Source: Marsupella aquatica (lineage: Eukaryota; Marchantiophyta). Taken from it: DNA of 64,000 bases. The stretch spans positions 18,414,001 through 18,478,000 of the forward strand of contig OZ316896.1 of assembly GCA_973895155.1 (NCBI GenBank), written 5' to 3'. The notes under the pieces are model-generated. The model was given only the letters and a program-made list of their open reading frames with translations, was not told the DNA's origin and searched no databases. Shown here piece by piece: positions 26,597 to 36,820 of this stretch. Position 1 is the first letter of the stretch. The number at the start of each line of letters is the position of its first letter. The position numbers were made by a program, and so were the translations under genes.

Positions 26597-29500
26597 ATGT
26601 CTGATAAAGGGAAGCGAAGTTGGAGATTAAGACAAGAAGAAAAAGCAAGATCAGAAGCACCACCAACTCCCCTTAATCCTAGGGGACTATTGCCCGAATT
26701 CCAATCCCCAGATTACCCAACACCGGGAAATGTAGTAGAGCGAGTTACCCTCATCCAACGAAATGAAATAGAAGGAACAGTAGACAAGCCTGCAACAAGT
26801 CGACCAACAATTTATAAATTACGCTCTAGGGATGTCCAATACATCTCACCTAAGCCTAAGAAGAAAGAAATTGACATAGCCAAACCACTGAGACGAACAC
26901 AAAGCTTGGATGAATATGAGGGAACACCTGCGTTTCAGATAATTGGAACAGGAAAAACTACCAATACAAGGCATGAAAGCATAATTGAAGGAGGAATTCA
27001 GCAAATTGAATCTTTAAAATTTAATTCTGACTCACCTTTACTTCAAAGAACGCCTATTGATGAATCTGTCAGATTAGCAGAAGCACTACCCTCGCTTGGT
27101 TATGGAAGTGCCAGCAGCAGCTTAAGTGCGATAAGCACTCCAAATTCCGTAAATTCAATTTCACCATTAACATCTCAAGGATCAGTCACCAGCACTAGCT
27201 CACAATCTCTGAGAGCCTATCCTCCAATTAACCCAATTCCGGTTCCTATAAGACGACCTCAAATGGCTCGAAATAATATTCGATACGATACCTTTAAGGG
27301 AACATCTAAGGAGGATGCTGAGACTTTCCTCAAGGAATTTGAAGCTGCAGCCACCTCAAATGGGCAAACCCAGGACGCTGAAAAAGCCACGATTTTTGGA
27401 GGGTTATTAAAAAAGAATGCTCAAAAATGGTATGATCGATTTCCAGATAAGAATGACTGGGGAAAAACCAAGACCGGTTTCTTGGACAAATATAAGGAGG
27501 ATGGTGTTGAGGCAAGGGCTTTTGCTAGAATCTCTCAACTAACCATGAAGAAACATGGCTCAGTGAGAAAGTACGCAGATAAATTACTAGATCTAGTGGA
27601 TAAATATAATCCCAATACAGCCAAGTCCACCATGAGAGATTGGTTTATTAACGGGCTGCCCTCCCGAATTGCAAGGTATGTAAGACGAGAAGGTGGTACA
27701 ACCTTTGAGGAAGCTCAGGAAGCAGCACAAAAATACGTGGACTCAGAAGTTTCTGAGAAGAAAAGAGTAAAAAAGGATTTGAAGAAGGGTAAGAGAAAGG
27801 ATAAAAAGAAAAAGTCCTCTTCAAGCTCGGAGTCTGGTGATAGCGACACTACCACTACTGAAGGAACTAGTTCCGACTCGGGCTCCAGCAGTAGCTCAAG
27901 CTCCAGTCCAAGTTCTGACGATGCGGACACCAAGACCAAAAGGATGCAGAAAAGCACGGTACCTCAGAAAGCCAAGACCCTGGATAAAATGATGGATTCC
28001 TTGACTAGTAAGTTGAATAAACTCTCTGTGAATGCCGCTATATTTAAACCAACTAGGAAACTCCCACCCACCATACGAAATAATGTGTGGTGTACACGCT
28101 GTAATAACCAAGGACACTATCATCATGAGTGCCCTTCATTGCAACGAGCTGTCAATTATGGAGAAGAGGAAGAGTTATTAGACTATGGAGATACCTATGC
28201 GGTCCAAGCACCGTTTGCAGGGCAATACTTTCCCCCTGCTGCGGGACCACCTTCATGGGCCCAACAAAAATCCGCAGGACCTTCCTCATTTAATCGGCCT
28301 ATACCAAGACCACCGATGGGACCTCCGGGAGGCTATCCACCCAGAGGAGCACCACGAGTACAAGGAACCTGCTATAATTGTGGTCAACCAGGGCATTACT
28401 CACCAGAATGTCCGTACCCAAAGAGAGAAGTAGGGTACACACCAATTTGTGGCAACTGTGGAAAGGAAGGTCATCTCCCTGTGGAATGCCCAAATCCTCC
28501 GAAACCCAAGATGATGGTAAGATTTGCTAAAGAGCCTGTGAAGGAAGCACCCAGACCTGAAGAAGTAAGGATGGTATATAGCCAGGAGAATCTGGAGCAA
28601 TGCAGTCATGTGACCATAGAAGCAGAAGCTGAGGAGGAGGTGCATAATATCTATACCCAAAGTCTATCAGGCACTATTCCGGATGTTGATTTGGAGCACT
28701 TAGTACAAGACCATGTTGTGGGAATGCCCAACCTACGGGTCCAAGAACGGGACCGTGTTTTGGAAACTTACGCCACTACCAGATCCAAGTCTCATCATGA
28801 GAAGAAGCACGGTGAGGATGGTTCTAAGCGGAAGAAATCATCCAAACAGAAGAGCAAAACAAGGATACCGGCAAAGGAAGGTATCCCAAAAGAGGATGAC
28901 CCAGCCTATGACAGGTATGACCCCAAGTACTTCCAGCCCGACATATCTACAGAGGTTAAAACTCAAATACATGAGTTAACCAAGGATGCACCCCTGCTAG
29001 TGGAACGGAAGGAAGTCCCTCCAGAGCTAAAAAAGCCTGAACCCAAGATGACCTTGGTACCAACACTCAAACCAAAGGGGTATGATATCGTGGACGTTGT
29101 CAAGAGCCAACCTGCCAACATTACGATTGGGGAGCTATTAGTAGACAATCCCACTTATAAAAAGCAGTTAAGAACCTTGCTGACAGGAAGGAGGAAAAGA
29201 AGGAAACTACCTTCTGTGGAGGCCTTGAGACTAGAATGGGAAGATAAAGGACCTCCGGAAATTGAAGTTCAGGTCATGGGGTGTGTAATACCCGCAGTAC
29301 CAGTAGACGGAGGATCGAGTGTGAACATCATGACCGAGGAAACAGCATCCAACATTGGCATCCATAAGTTTGAAAAGACCTTACAAATACTACGCATGGC
29401 CGATCAATCCAGAGTAGTGCCAGTAGGAAAACTTATTGGGATCGACACAATTATTGGGGGCCTGACTTTCCCCTTAGATTTTGTAGTTCTCCGACCTGAA

Positions 29501-29794
29501 GTTCCCTCCTCCTATCCTTTGCTATTAGGGAGACCCTGGTTATATAAGGCCAAGGTCAAGGTTGATTGGCACCAACGACAGATGTCCTTTGGGACACCCC
29601 GAGTCACTATCAGTTGGATGGATGAACCACATATGGGCGAAACCCAATCAGATGATGGGTACACTTCTGACTTCTCAGATTCTACTCTCCTTATCAAAGC
29701 TCCCAAGTTTGAATCTCTAGAAGTCGGATATCTTGATATCATGGAGGTCGAGGGTGACACACCAAGTGAAGGGACTCACCCACCAGTCTCCTGA
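26597..29794 (+). CDS. gag-pro: Element B Gag-protease polyprotein (copy 2)
   Basis: This 1065-residue ORF has the domain order of copy 1: capsid, linker, three CCHC knuckles, retropepsin with VDGGSS. It differs from copy 1 by a Met codon at 27632-27634 (ATG instead of ACG) and by a silent T/C at 27376. It ends in TGA with pol open in the same frame. Confidence 0.94.
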   Translation: MSDKGKRSWRLRQEEKARSEAPPTPLNPRGLLPEFQSPDYPTPGNVVERVTLIQRNEIEGTVDKPATSRPTIYKLRSRDVQYISPKPKKKEIDIAKPLRRTQSLDEYEGTPAFQIIGTGKTTNTRHESIIEGGIQQIESLKFNSDSPLLQRTPIDESVRLAEALPSLGYGSASSSLSAISTPNSVNSISPLTSQGSVTSTSSQSLRAYPPINPIPVPIRRPQMARNNIRYDTFKGTSKEDAETFLKEFEAAATSNGQTQDAEKATIFGGLLKKNAQKWYDRFPDKNDWGKTKTGFLDKYKEDGVEARAFARISQLTMKKHGSVRKYADKLLDLVDKYNPNTAKSTMRDWFINGLPSRIARYVRREGGTTFEEAQEAAQKYVDSEVSEKKRVKKDLKKGKRKDKKKKSSSSSESGDSDTTTTEGTSSDSGSSSSSSSSPSSDDADTKTKRMQKSTVPQKAKTLDKMMDSLTSKLNKLSVNAAIFKPTRKLPPTIRNNVWCTRCNNQGHYHHECPSLQRAVNYGEEEELLDYGDTYAVQAPFAGQYFPPAAGPPSWAQQKSAGPSSFNRPIPRPPMGPPGGYPPRGAPRVQGTCYNCGQPGHYSPECPYPKREVGYTPICGNCGKEGHLPVECPNPPKPKMMVRFAKEPVKEAPRPEEVRMVYSQENLEQCSHVTIEAEAEEEVHNIYTQSLSGTIPDVDLEHLVQDHVVGMPNLRVQERDRVLETYATTRSKSHHEKKHGEDGSKRKKSSKQKSKTRIPAKEGIPKEDDPAYDRYDPKYFQPDISTEVKTQIHELTKDAPLLVERKEVPPELKKPEPKMTLVPTLKPKGYDIVDVVKSQPANITIGELLVDNPTYKKQLRTLLTGRRKRRKLPSVEALRLEWEDKGPPEIEVQVMGCVIPAVPVDGGSSVNIMTEETASNIGIHKFEKTLQILRMADQSRVVPVGKLIGIDTIIGGLTFPLDFVVLRPEVPSSYPLLLGRPWLYKAKVKVDWHQRQMSFGTPRVTISWMDEPHMGETQSDDGYTSDFSDSTLLIKAPKFESLEVGYLDIMEVEGDTPSEGTHPPVS

Positions 29795-29824
29795 CATGAG
29801 GAGAGGGCAGAGGAAGACACCCGG

Positions 29825-30943
29825 ATGGGCGGAAATCAAGATATAAGGAAGGCGCTTACCTGGGATGACATTTCACCAAACGAAACAGATGGAATTGTCG
29901 ATCTCCGAAAATGTCAGAAGATTGAGATCGAACCCGGAAAATTTTTAAATATCAGTAATCATATTGAAGGAGAGTTAAGGGAAAAATATATTGATTTGCT
30001 TACTCAGTATAAGGATGTATTTGCCTGGAGCCATAAAGACTTAAAAGGGATACCACCTCACTTAGGAGAGCACAGGATTGACTTAACTGAAGGAGCAGTT
30101 CCAGTAAGGCAAAGACAATATCGTTTGAACCCAAAATATTCTATGCTTGTCAAAGAGGAACTTGATAAGTTGACCGCTGCTGGTTTTATTTACCCAGTCC
30201 TTAGCAGTGAGTGGGTTTCACCCATTGTAATTGTTCCAAAGAAACCCGGACCAGATGGGAAGCCAAAAATCCGAGTATGTCAAGATTTCAGGAAGCTGAA
30301 TGCTGCTACTAGAAAAGATCACTACCCCTTACCATTCATAGACCTTGTGTTGGATATGGTTGCTCTTCATGAACTTTATAGTTTCCTAGATGGATACTCC
30401 GGCTACAACCAGGTGTCAATCCGTGAGGAGGACAGAGACAAAACCACCTTCACTACGGATTGGGGAACGTATGCTTTTCGAGTTATGCCCTTTGGCCTGT
30501 GTAATGCACCTGGAACTTTCCAAAGGATTATGATGATTATTTTTCAGGATTTTCTCAGAAAATTCCTGGAAATCTTTATAGATGATTTTTGTGTTTATGG
30601 ATCAGCCACCCAACACCTGGATCACTTAAGACAAACGTTCCAACGCTGTAGGGAATCACAGTTGTGTCTACATCCTGAGAAATGTTTCATTGGTATGAAG
30701 GAAGGTATTCTGTTAGGACATGTTATCTCCCAAAGAGGAATCGAAGTGGATGCAGAGAAAGTTCGAATTATTCTGGCATTACAACCCCCTGGAAATTTGA
30801 AGGCGTTGCGAGGCTTCCTAGGCTATGTGGGGTATTATAGAAGATTTATACGGAAGTATGCTGACCTTGCCATGCCTTTAACCCAGCTCCTTAAGAAGGA
30901 CGTAGCATATGTATGGACTGCGTGCAAGGCAAACAGCCTTTGA
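29825..30943 (+). CDS. pol: Element B Pol part 1: reverse transcriptase (copy 2)
   Basis: The protein is identical to that at 17650-18768, including the one-base frameshift near 30920 that ends it. The frame is open back to the gag stop. Reverse transcriptase motifs, including FIDDF, are intact. Confidence 0.88.
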   Translation: MGGNQDIRKALTWDDISPNETDGIVDLRKCQKIEIEPGKFLNISNHIEGELREKYIDLLTQYKDVFAWSHKDLKGIPPHLGEHRIDLTEGAVPVRQRQYRLNPKYSMLVKEELDKLTAAGFIYPVLSSEWVSPIVIVPKKPGPDGKPKIRVCQDFRKLNAATRKDHYPLPFIDLVLDMVALHELYSFLDGYSGYNQVSIREEDRDKTTFTTDWGTYAFRVMPFGLCNAPGTFQRIMMIIFQDFLRKFLEIFIDDFCVYGSATQHLDHLRQTFQRCRESQLCLHPEKCFIGMKEGILLGHVISQRGIEVDAEKVRIILALQPPGNLKALRGFLGYVGYYRRFIRKYADLAMPLTQLLKKDVAYVWTACKANSL

Positions 30944-32438
30944 AGTTTTAAAAACCAAACTAACTGTTGCGCCCATTCTACAACCGCCGGATTGGCAGAA
31001 ACCTTTTCATGTCTATATTGATGCCTCAGCTTTTTGTGTGGGCGCTGCCTTAAGTCAACTGGATGATGAGAAGAAAGACCACCCTATATATTATGCCAGT
31101 AGGCAAATGAATAGTGCTGAAAAGAATTATACGGTCACAGAGAGGGAGGCCTTAGCAGTCATTTTCTCTTGTAAAAAGTTCCGGCACTATCTTCTGGGTT
31201 ATAAAACTATTTTCCACACGGATCATTCTTCTTTAAAATACCTAGTGAATCAGGCAGATTTAAGTGGGCGCATTGCTAGGTGGGTACTTCTTTTACAAGA
31301 ATATGATTATGAGGTACAAGTTCGAGCCGGGAAACACCATGAGAATGCAGATTTCCTATCACGATTGCCTGGAGCTCCTAGTGCCGAACCTTTGTCTGAT
31401 CAATTTCCGGACGAACAGCTATGGCATTTGGAAGGAGAAGAATCAAGGTACTTTGACATTGTTCAGATGCTTACTCACGGAATTTATCCACCAGGGTTGA
31501 ATGCAGAAGAAAAAGCTGTTTTCCTCTACAAAGTAGGACCATATACTATTGTGAGGGGTGTTCTATTTAAATTATTGCCAAATCAGAGACTTCACCGTTG
31601 CTTGGAAGCTCAAGAAGTTCCAAAGGTCATTTCAGCCTTACACACTGAAGCCTCCGGTGGACACTATGCCGTAAATACAACTGTTAAGAAAATTAAGGAC
31701 GCTGGATTTTGGTGGCCTACCATGCATAAGGACACTTATAACTACATTCAAAGCTGTGACCCTTGTCAGCGAATAGGGAAGCCTACTGCAACATCAAAAT
31801 GGCCTCTAACACCCATTTTGCCTCTAGCTCCATTTGAGAAATGGGGGATAGACTTTATTGGCCCCATTTCCCCTGCTGCTAGACGAAGTAGAAGCAGATA
31901 TATCATTCTTGCTACGGACTACCTCACCAAATGGGTGGAGGCTAAGCATACTAGGAAGAATGACGCTGCCACAGCCGCCAATTTCTTATTTGAAAACATT
32001 ATTACCCGGTATGGCTGTCCCTTGGAATTGGTAAGTGATCGAGGCCTGCACTTCCTTAATGAGACAATTGAGCTCATCACTGAGAAATATCTGATTAAGC
32101 ATCGAAAGACCACCCCTTATAATCCCCGAGCTAACGGATTGACTGAAAGAGCTAATGGGTTAATGGGCAAAATATTGAATAAAATGGTGGAAGCACATAA
32201 AACGGATTGGGACATCAAACTCCACTCTGCTTTATGGGCTTACAGAACTGCAGAAAAGATTACTACCTTGAGAACGCCCTTCTACTTAACTTTTGGTATG
32301 CATAGTGTTACCCCCATTGAATTTGAACTACCTACTGAACGGCTTCTGATCTCTGAGAGGTTACCTGAACTTGATAGTTTCCACACTAGGTTGGAAGTTC
32401 TGGATGAATTAGAAGAACATAGACTTCTAGCGTTATAG
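30909..32438 (+). pseudogene. pol: Element B Pol part 2, truncated by a stop (copy 2)
   Basis: RNase H and the full integrase catalytic triad are present, but CAG has become TAG at 32436-32438, removing the last 91 residues. The remainder is open at 32469-32714 in the same frame. The change is C to T at a CAG (CHG) site, the pattern expected from deamination of methylated cytosine. Together with the frameshift this makes the copy 2 pol defective for integration. Confidence 0.88.
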
Positions 32439-32468
32439 CATACCATACAACAACAGGATAAACGGAAG

Positions 32469-32714
32469 ATGGCCTATGATAAGAGGTTAAAAATACCGAC
32501 ACTACAGCCAGGAGATTTGGCGCTTGTGTATGACTCTAGGTATATGTTCTTCCCTGGGAAGCTTCACACTCACTGGATCGGCCCTTACAGAGTTGTTACC
32601 GTATGGCCTAATGGGTCTTTAACTTTGGAAACCCTGAATGGAGAACCTCTTGATACCAGAATCAATGGATCCAGAGTGAAGAAATATTATATACCCCACT
32701 CTAATGGCTTGTGA
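32469..32714 (+). pseudogene. pol: Element B integrase C-terminal tail (copy 2, cut off by stop)
   Basis: This is the continuation of copy 2 pol after the TAG at 32436. It matches the last 81 residues of copy 1, with GPYRV, and ends TGA at 32714. Confidence 0.8.
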
Positions 32715-32715
32715 G

Positions 32716-32741
32716 GGCACGGCGCCGTTTGAGGAGAGGGC
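32716..32741 (+). promoter_or_regulatory. Polypurine tract of element B (copy 2)
   Basis: The GAGGAGAGGG tract at 32731-32740 is the copy of 20556-20565, three bases before the TG of LTR copy 3. Confidence 0.65.
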
Positions 32742-32743
32742 TA

Positions 32744-35700
32744 TGTAGATAGGCAGTAATTCCAAAGTCATGAAGAAAACCGGAAAATTTTTAAATTTTT
32801 GAAGTAGTTAAACTATATTTGCTGATAACTCGAGTAAACTAAACTCTGCCGAAGATTAAGAGTTTAAGAGTTGAAGAGTTGAAGTGTTTAAGAGTTTACG
32901 GGTTTACGAGTAAACCCTACTTTAATAGTTGAAGAGTTGAAGAGTTGAAGTGTTTAATAGTTTAAGAGTTTAAGGGTTTACGAGTAAACCCTACTTTAAG
33001 ACTTTACGACTTTAAGAGTTGCGACTTGCGAACTGGCGAGCCCCGCGATTGTGACAGGCTACGGCTAACTCCAACGGGACTTTGCAACAAAACGAGGAGC
33101 AGGCCTTGAAGGGGGAGGAATCCAGAACATAGGCGCTCACTCCTGACTTCTCTTCCGCTGCATTTTTCATCGCTCTCGACTCCAAACAATTCTTCGCGCA
33201 GCTCAGTGAGCAGAATTTGAGCTATGGCTGACTTGGACGCTGATGCACAGTATCGTGTTCAAACTCTGGCAATTCCTAAGAGTGTGGTCGCTCGAATTCC
33301 TTTGGCGCCCGACAGTTGTGAAAATTTGAGAACATCGTTACAGCAGCTCGGATTGGAACATCTACTCGCAATCCCTTGGAATGTGGAGCTCGACTCTTAT
33401 TTATAGGATTTTGTGAGAGGATCACTGATTGCCCCTGAATTTCGACAAACCATTCGAGCTCGGCCAAGTTTATGGACAGTTGAGCAAGTAGCTCATGCCT
33501 TCCGCTGCCCCTTAGATGGAGAAGGATTATATTCAAAGAAAAAAGATTTGTCCACTCCTTACTTTTCAGGGATTCGCCATCCTACCAATGGCTGGAATGT
33601 GACACAATGTACCTATCCGGATTTGAGGATTCTTTTAGAATTTCTAGTGCCCATTCTCCATCCGAAGAGACCAACTATCTGCCCTGTGGCATTGGCGAAT
33701 ACTATCGTAGCTTCTCACAGTGGAGCTATCCAAGTAAATTGGGCGTTGTTACTTTTCAATGTGATGCACGATCAGGTGAGAAGTATGAAGGCAGGCAGAC
33801 CTACTTGTCTACAAGTCTATCTATCTCAGCTGTATCAAGCACATGACTGTTTACATCCAGAGGAGAAAACAGAAAGGGGATTACTTCTGATCGAGTTGGA
33901 CATTGAGAAAGAAATTAGTGTAGCAGAATCAGAACAGGACATTCTGCTGAATTCCACTGATCAGGATGTTAATATGGACATCGATGTTAATATGGAGGAT
34001 GTCTCGATAGGTGGTTCGGAATTTCCCCCTGAACACAACATGGAGGTCATTTTATACTCTCCAAGAGAAATCAGTGGAGCAGATCAACTTGAAGCTGAAG
34101 GAGACGAGATTTTTCCTGAGCAACAAGAAGTCGTTGTTGAACCAACTATTACTGCCATACGAGGAGTCACCATGCCCCCTTTTTCGAAAGCAGAGTCAAA
34201 TCAGCAGCTTATTGATAAGTTAATCTCTCTCTTCGGTTGCAGTGATGTTGAACTCTACGATGTTGTCTGTGATTTGAGATCCGAGGCAGTTAGCTTATCC
34301 TCTCCATTTCCAGATCAGCTAACCCCTGTCAGGATCGCTTCTCCCATTGAGAGGTCAGCACCAGAAGAATTTGTTGCTCTCACTCCTACTGTCCCACAGA
34401 ATCTACCTCCAGAGCCAAGTGAACCTGTCTCAAGGATAGGAAACACAAGTTGTGTTGCAATTGTAACTGACCTACTGGAATTGCTTCAGTGTGAACCTGA
34501 GGAGATAATCTCTGTGGTTAGTGACTTAATTCCGAAGTACACAGAATTCAAAGGCCCTTCCAACCCGGGTGACTGCATTTATAGTCCAGATTCCAATTAT
34601 GAACCAACCGAGGGACCTATTTATACCCAACCACAGTATGAACATCCTTCTGTTAGACAGGATCTTCCTGAGGATTCTGATCCACCCTCTGATTTTGATT
34701 CCATCCGATCTTATGACAACTCTGTCGAGTCGTCACCAAGGCAAGGATTTGAGGATGTTGACACTACCTTAAGATCTGATCCAAATTTAGTGGCAGTTGT
34801 CACCTCCTCTACTCAAACACCCCGGTATTCTGTCATTGAGAAAAGATATACACGACATCCAGAGTCTCAAGTGCAGAGGTACGTGGAGACTTGTAAGATA
34901 ATGCAGGCCAACAGACCCCCAATTGGAGAGTTTTGGAGATACTACTACCTTAAGAAGACTGAGGCCAGTTACATATTTGACCTCAGAAGTTTCGGAACTT
35001 CAAGAGTGGAGATGGCTCAATTTGATGAGTTCTGGACTGACTCAATCTACTTCCGACCCATCCTTGCTATGATGCTACTTCAAGGGGATGTAGAAGTAGA
35101 AGATCCAGATTTGGTTTTGGCCTATTTCGGGAATTTTGCAGCTTACGCTCTGGACTTTGTGATTTCTTTTCTCATGCAGAGTAAGAAATCCACTTCTCAC
35201 CAGAACTCTTACATTCCACGAGAGCCGAAGGTTGTCCTTGTTTCCACCAGTTCCCTAGCTGAGAAACAGAGGATCTGGAATAATGTCACTACTCAGACCC
35301 TGGCTCATTTCAACCGATATTTTAAAGATGTCAGATGGAGACTTCGACCCTTCTATTCCAGGATGATGAATAGTGATGAGTTTCTGCATCACTATCCCCA
35401 AGTATATGCTGCCACCTGCAACAACTATGATGTACTAGGGATATACAGAGAAGCTCTTCGTATAGATTCCTGTTATTTGATGAAGCGAATGCCTTTGATG
35501 TATCCTGAGAGACAACTAAGGTGCCTACCCTACTCTCGAGGATCACCACGTCAAACTGAGCTGATGGAGGTAACACAGAATCGGACTGTCACCTACGTGG
35601 AGCTGCTCGAACCCGATGATATTCGACAACAAGCTTGAAGGAGACTATCTTTTTAGCTAGTATTGAAAAGTATAGTACTTTTACCAATTTTTCTAAATGT

Positions 35701-36820
35701 GTTGTAGAGCTTTAAAAGCTATGAGACTTCTTTAGGCTGTAGTCTGTACCTAGGAAACCCTACTGGAAAAATTTCAGAGTTTTCCGAACCAGGAGTAGAA
35801 AGTTAAAAATAGTTGAATCTACTCAATTTTTAGTATACTGAAATTAAGAGTTTAAGAGTTTAAGTTTTTACGTTTTTAAGAGTTTAAGTTTTTAAGAGTT
35901 TAAGAGTTCATACTTAGCCATTTTTTCCGGCTTTCCACTTATTGAATCGTCGTTTTGACTTTTTGAGGGTTATGAAGAGGCATGTCTCTTCGACCCTGTG
36001 ACCTCTTATTCTGTAGTTCATCACTATTTATACCTCTTCCCCTAGTGTAGAGAGATGGTTAAGTTTTGCAGTTTTGCCTCTCCCTTGTGTTAAACTAGTT
36101 GATCATGAATCTATGAGTTCGAGATCAGGTTTAACATTTGGAGAGACTTACCTCCTTCTTGTATTTTGGAACCCAAATACTTGAAGTAAAACCTCAGTTA
36201 TGAATCTCGTGAATTATAATGTCAGATTCCGCTTTGGTGACACATTGTAATCTCACAAGTTCTTAGAGTTAACTCATTGAGTTTAAGTTGCATTGGAAAT
36301 GATGTTTTCACCTTCATGTTGCTTAGTACCATCTAAATGCTGAAGTATTTATCCTTTTAGATCTTGACTAAATATCACTTAGGAAGAAAGGTCAAGACAT
36401 GTTGCCGGCATTTTAAAAGGATACTCTAGTATGCAGTTTAGATCTGAAAAGCCGTGTGGATTTGGATTCCCTTTAAAGTCATTCCATTATTACTTATGTC
36501 TAAGGAGTAACCTTGGTCTATTCCAGACTCCCTTAAGCATACTCTGAGAGATTTTTCCTTGTGTTTTGTTAATTGCAATCTTTTGCTTAATTGAAGGTTA
36601 TCTGATGTTGAGTTATCATCAAAAACTACTCACCGCTGTGGAGCGATCTTCAAAGTACCTGATTAAAGTAGTCAAGATTCATTACTATGTGTGACACAAG
36701 AGCTTAAAGCTTTGTTTTTAGTTTATTACATCAAACCAACCCCATCTTGTTCTTAAAGGGAACGAATACCGAGTTTGGAGACTTTAAAATGTGATTTTTG
36801 GTTCTCTATGGCAAACTACA
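32744..36820 (+). repeat. Element B LTR copy 3 (4077 bp, right end of array)
   Basis: It begins TGTAG and ends CTACA. After 36820 the sequence changes to GATGTTGCGC, inside a DUF7869-type gene, instead of continuing into a primer site, so this is the true right end of the array. The first five flanking bases, GATGT, are the predicted target site duplication. It contains a damaged ORF3, the same repeat blocks as copy 2 (32856-33025, 35846-35909) and the non-coding tail 35639-36820. Confidence 0.7.
33224..35638 (+). pseudogene. Element B ORF3, broken by an early stop (LTR copy 3)
   Basis: The first 60 codons (33224-33406) end in TAG at 33404-33406, where copy 2 has CAG; the frame then continues unbroken from 33407 to 35638. 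An in-frame start shortly after the stop could still give a 741-residue product lacking the conserved LxTxL...IPW block. The change is C to T at a CHG site. Confidence 0.85.

Larger units (their letters stand above)
10576..36820 (+). mobile_element. Tandem array of Ty3/gypsy element B, 12175-bp period
   Basis: Every B landmark recurs at +12175: gag at 14422 and 26597, LTR ends at 12470, 24645 and 36820, ORF3 tails ending at 11288, 23463 and 35638. The order is LTR (3' part), internal, LTR, internal, LTR. The two internal regions share the same pol frameshift, so I infer that the array arose by unequal exchange between LTRs or by multimer integration rather than by two independent insertions. 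Only nine variable sites were noticed over the 14-kb overlap. The right end at 36820 joins a broken DUF7869 gene; the left end is interrupted by element A. An assembly duplication cannot be excluded from sequence alone. Confidence 0.9.
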
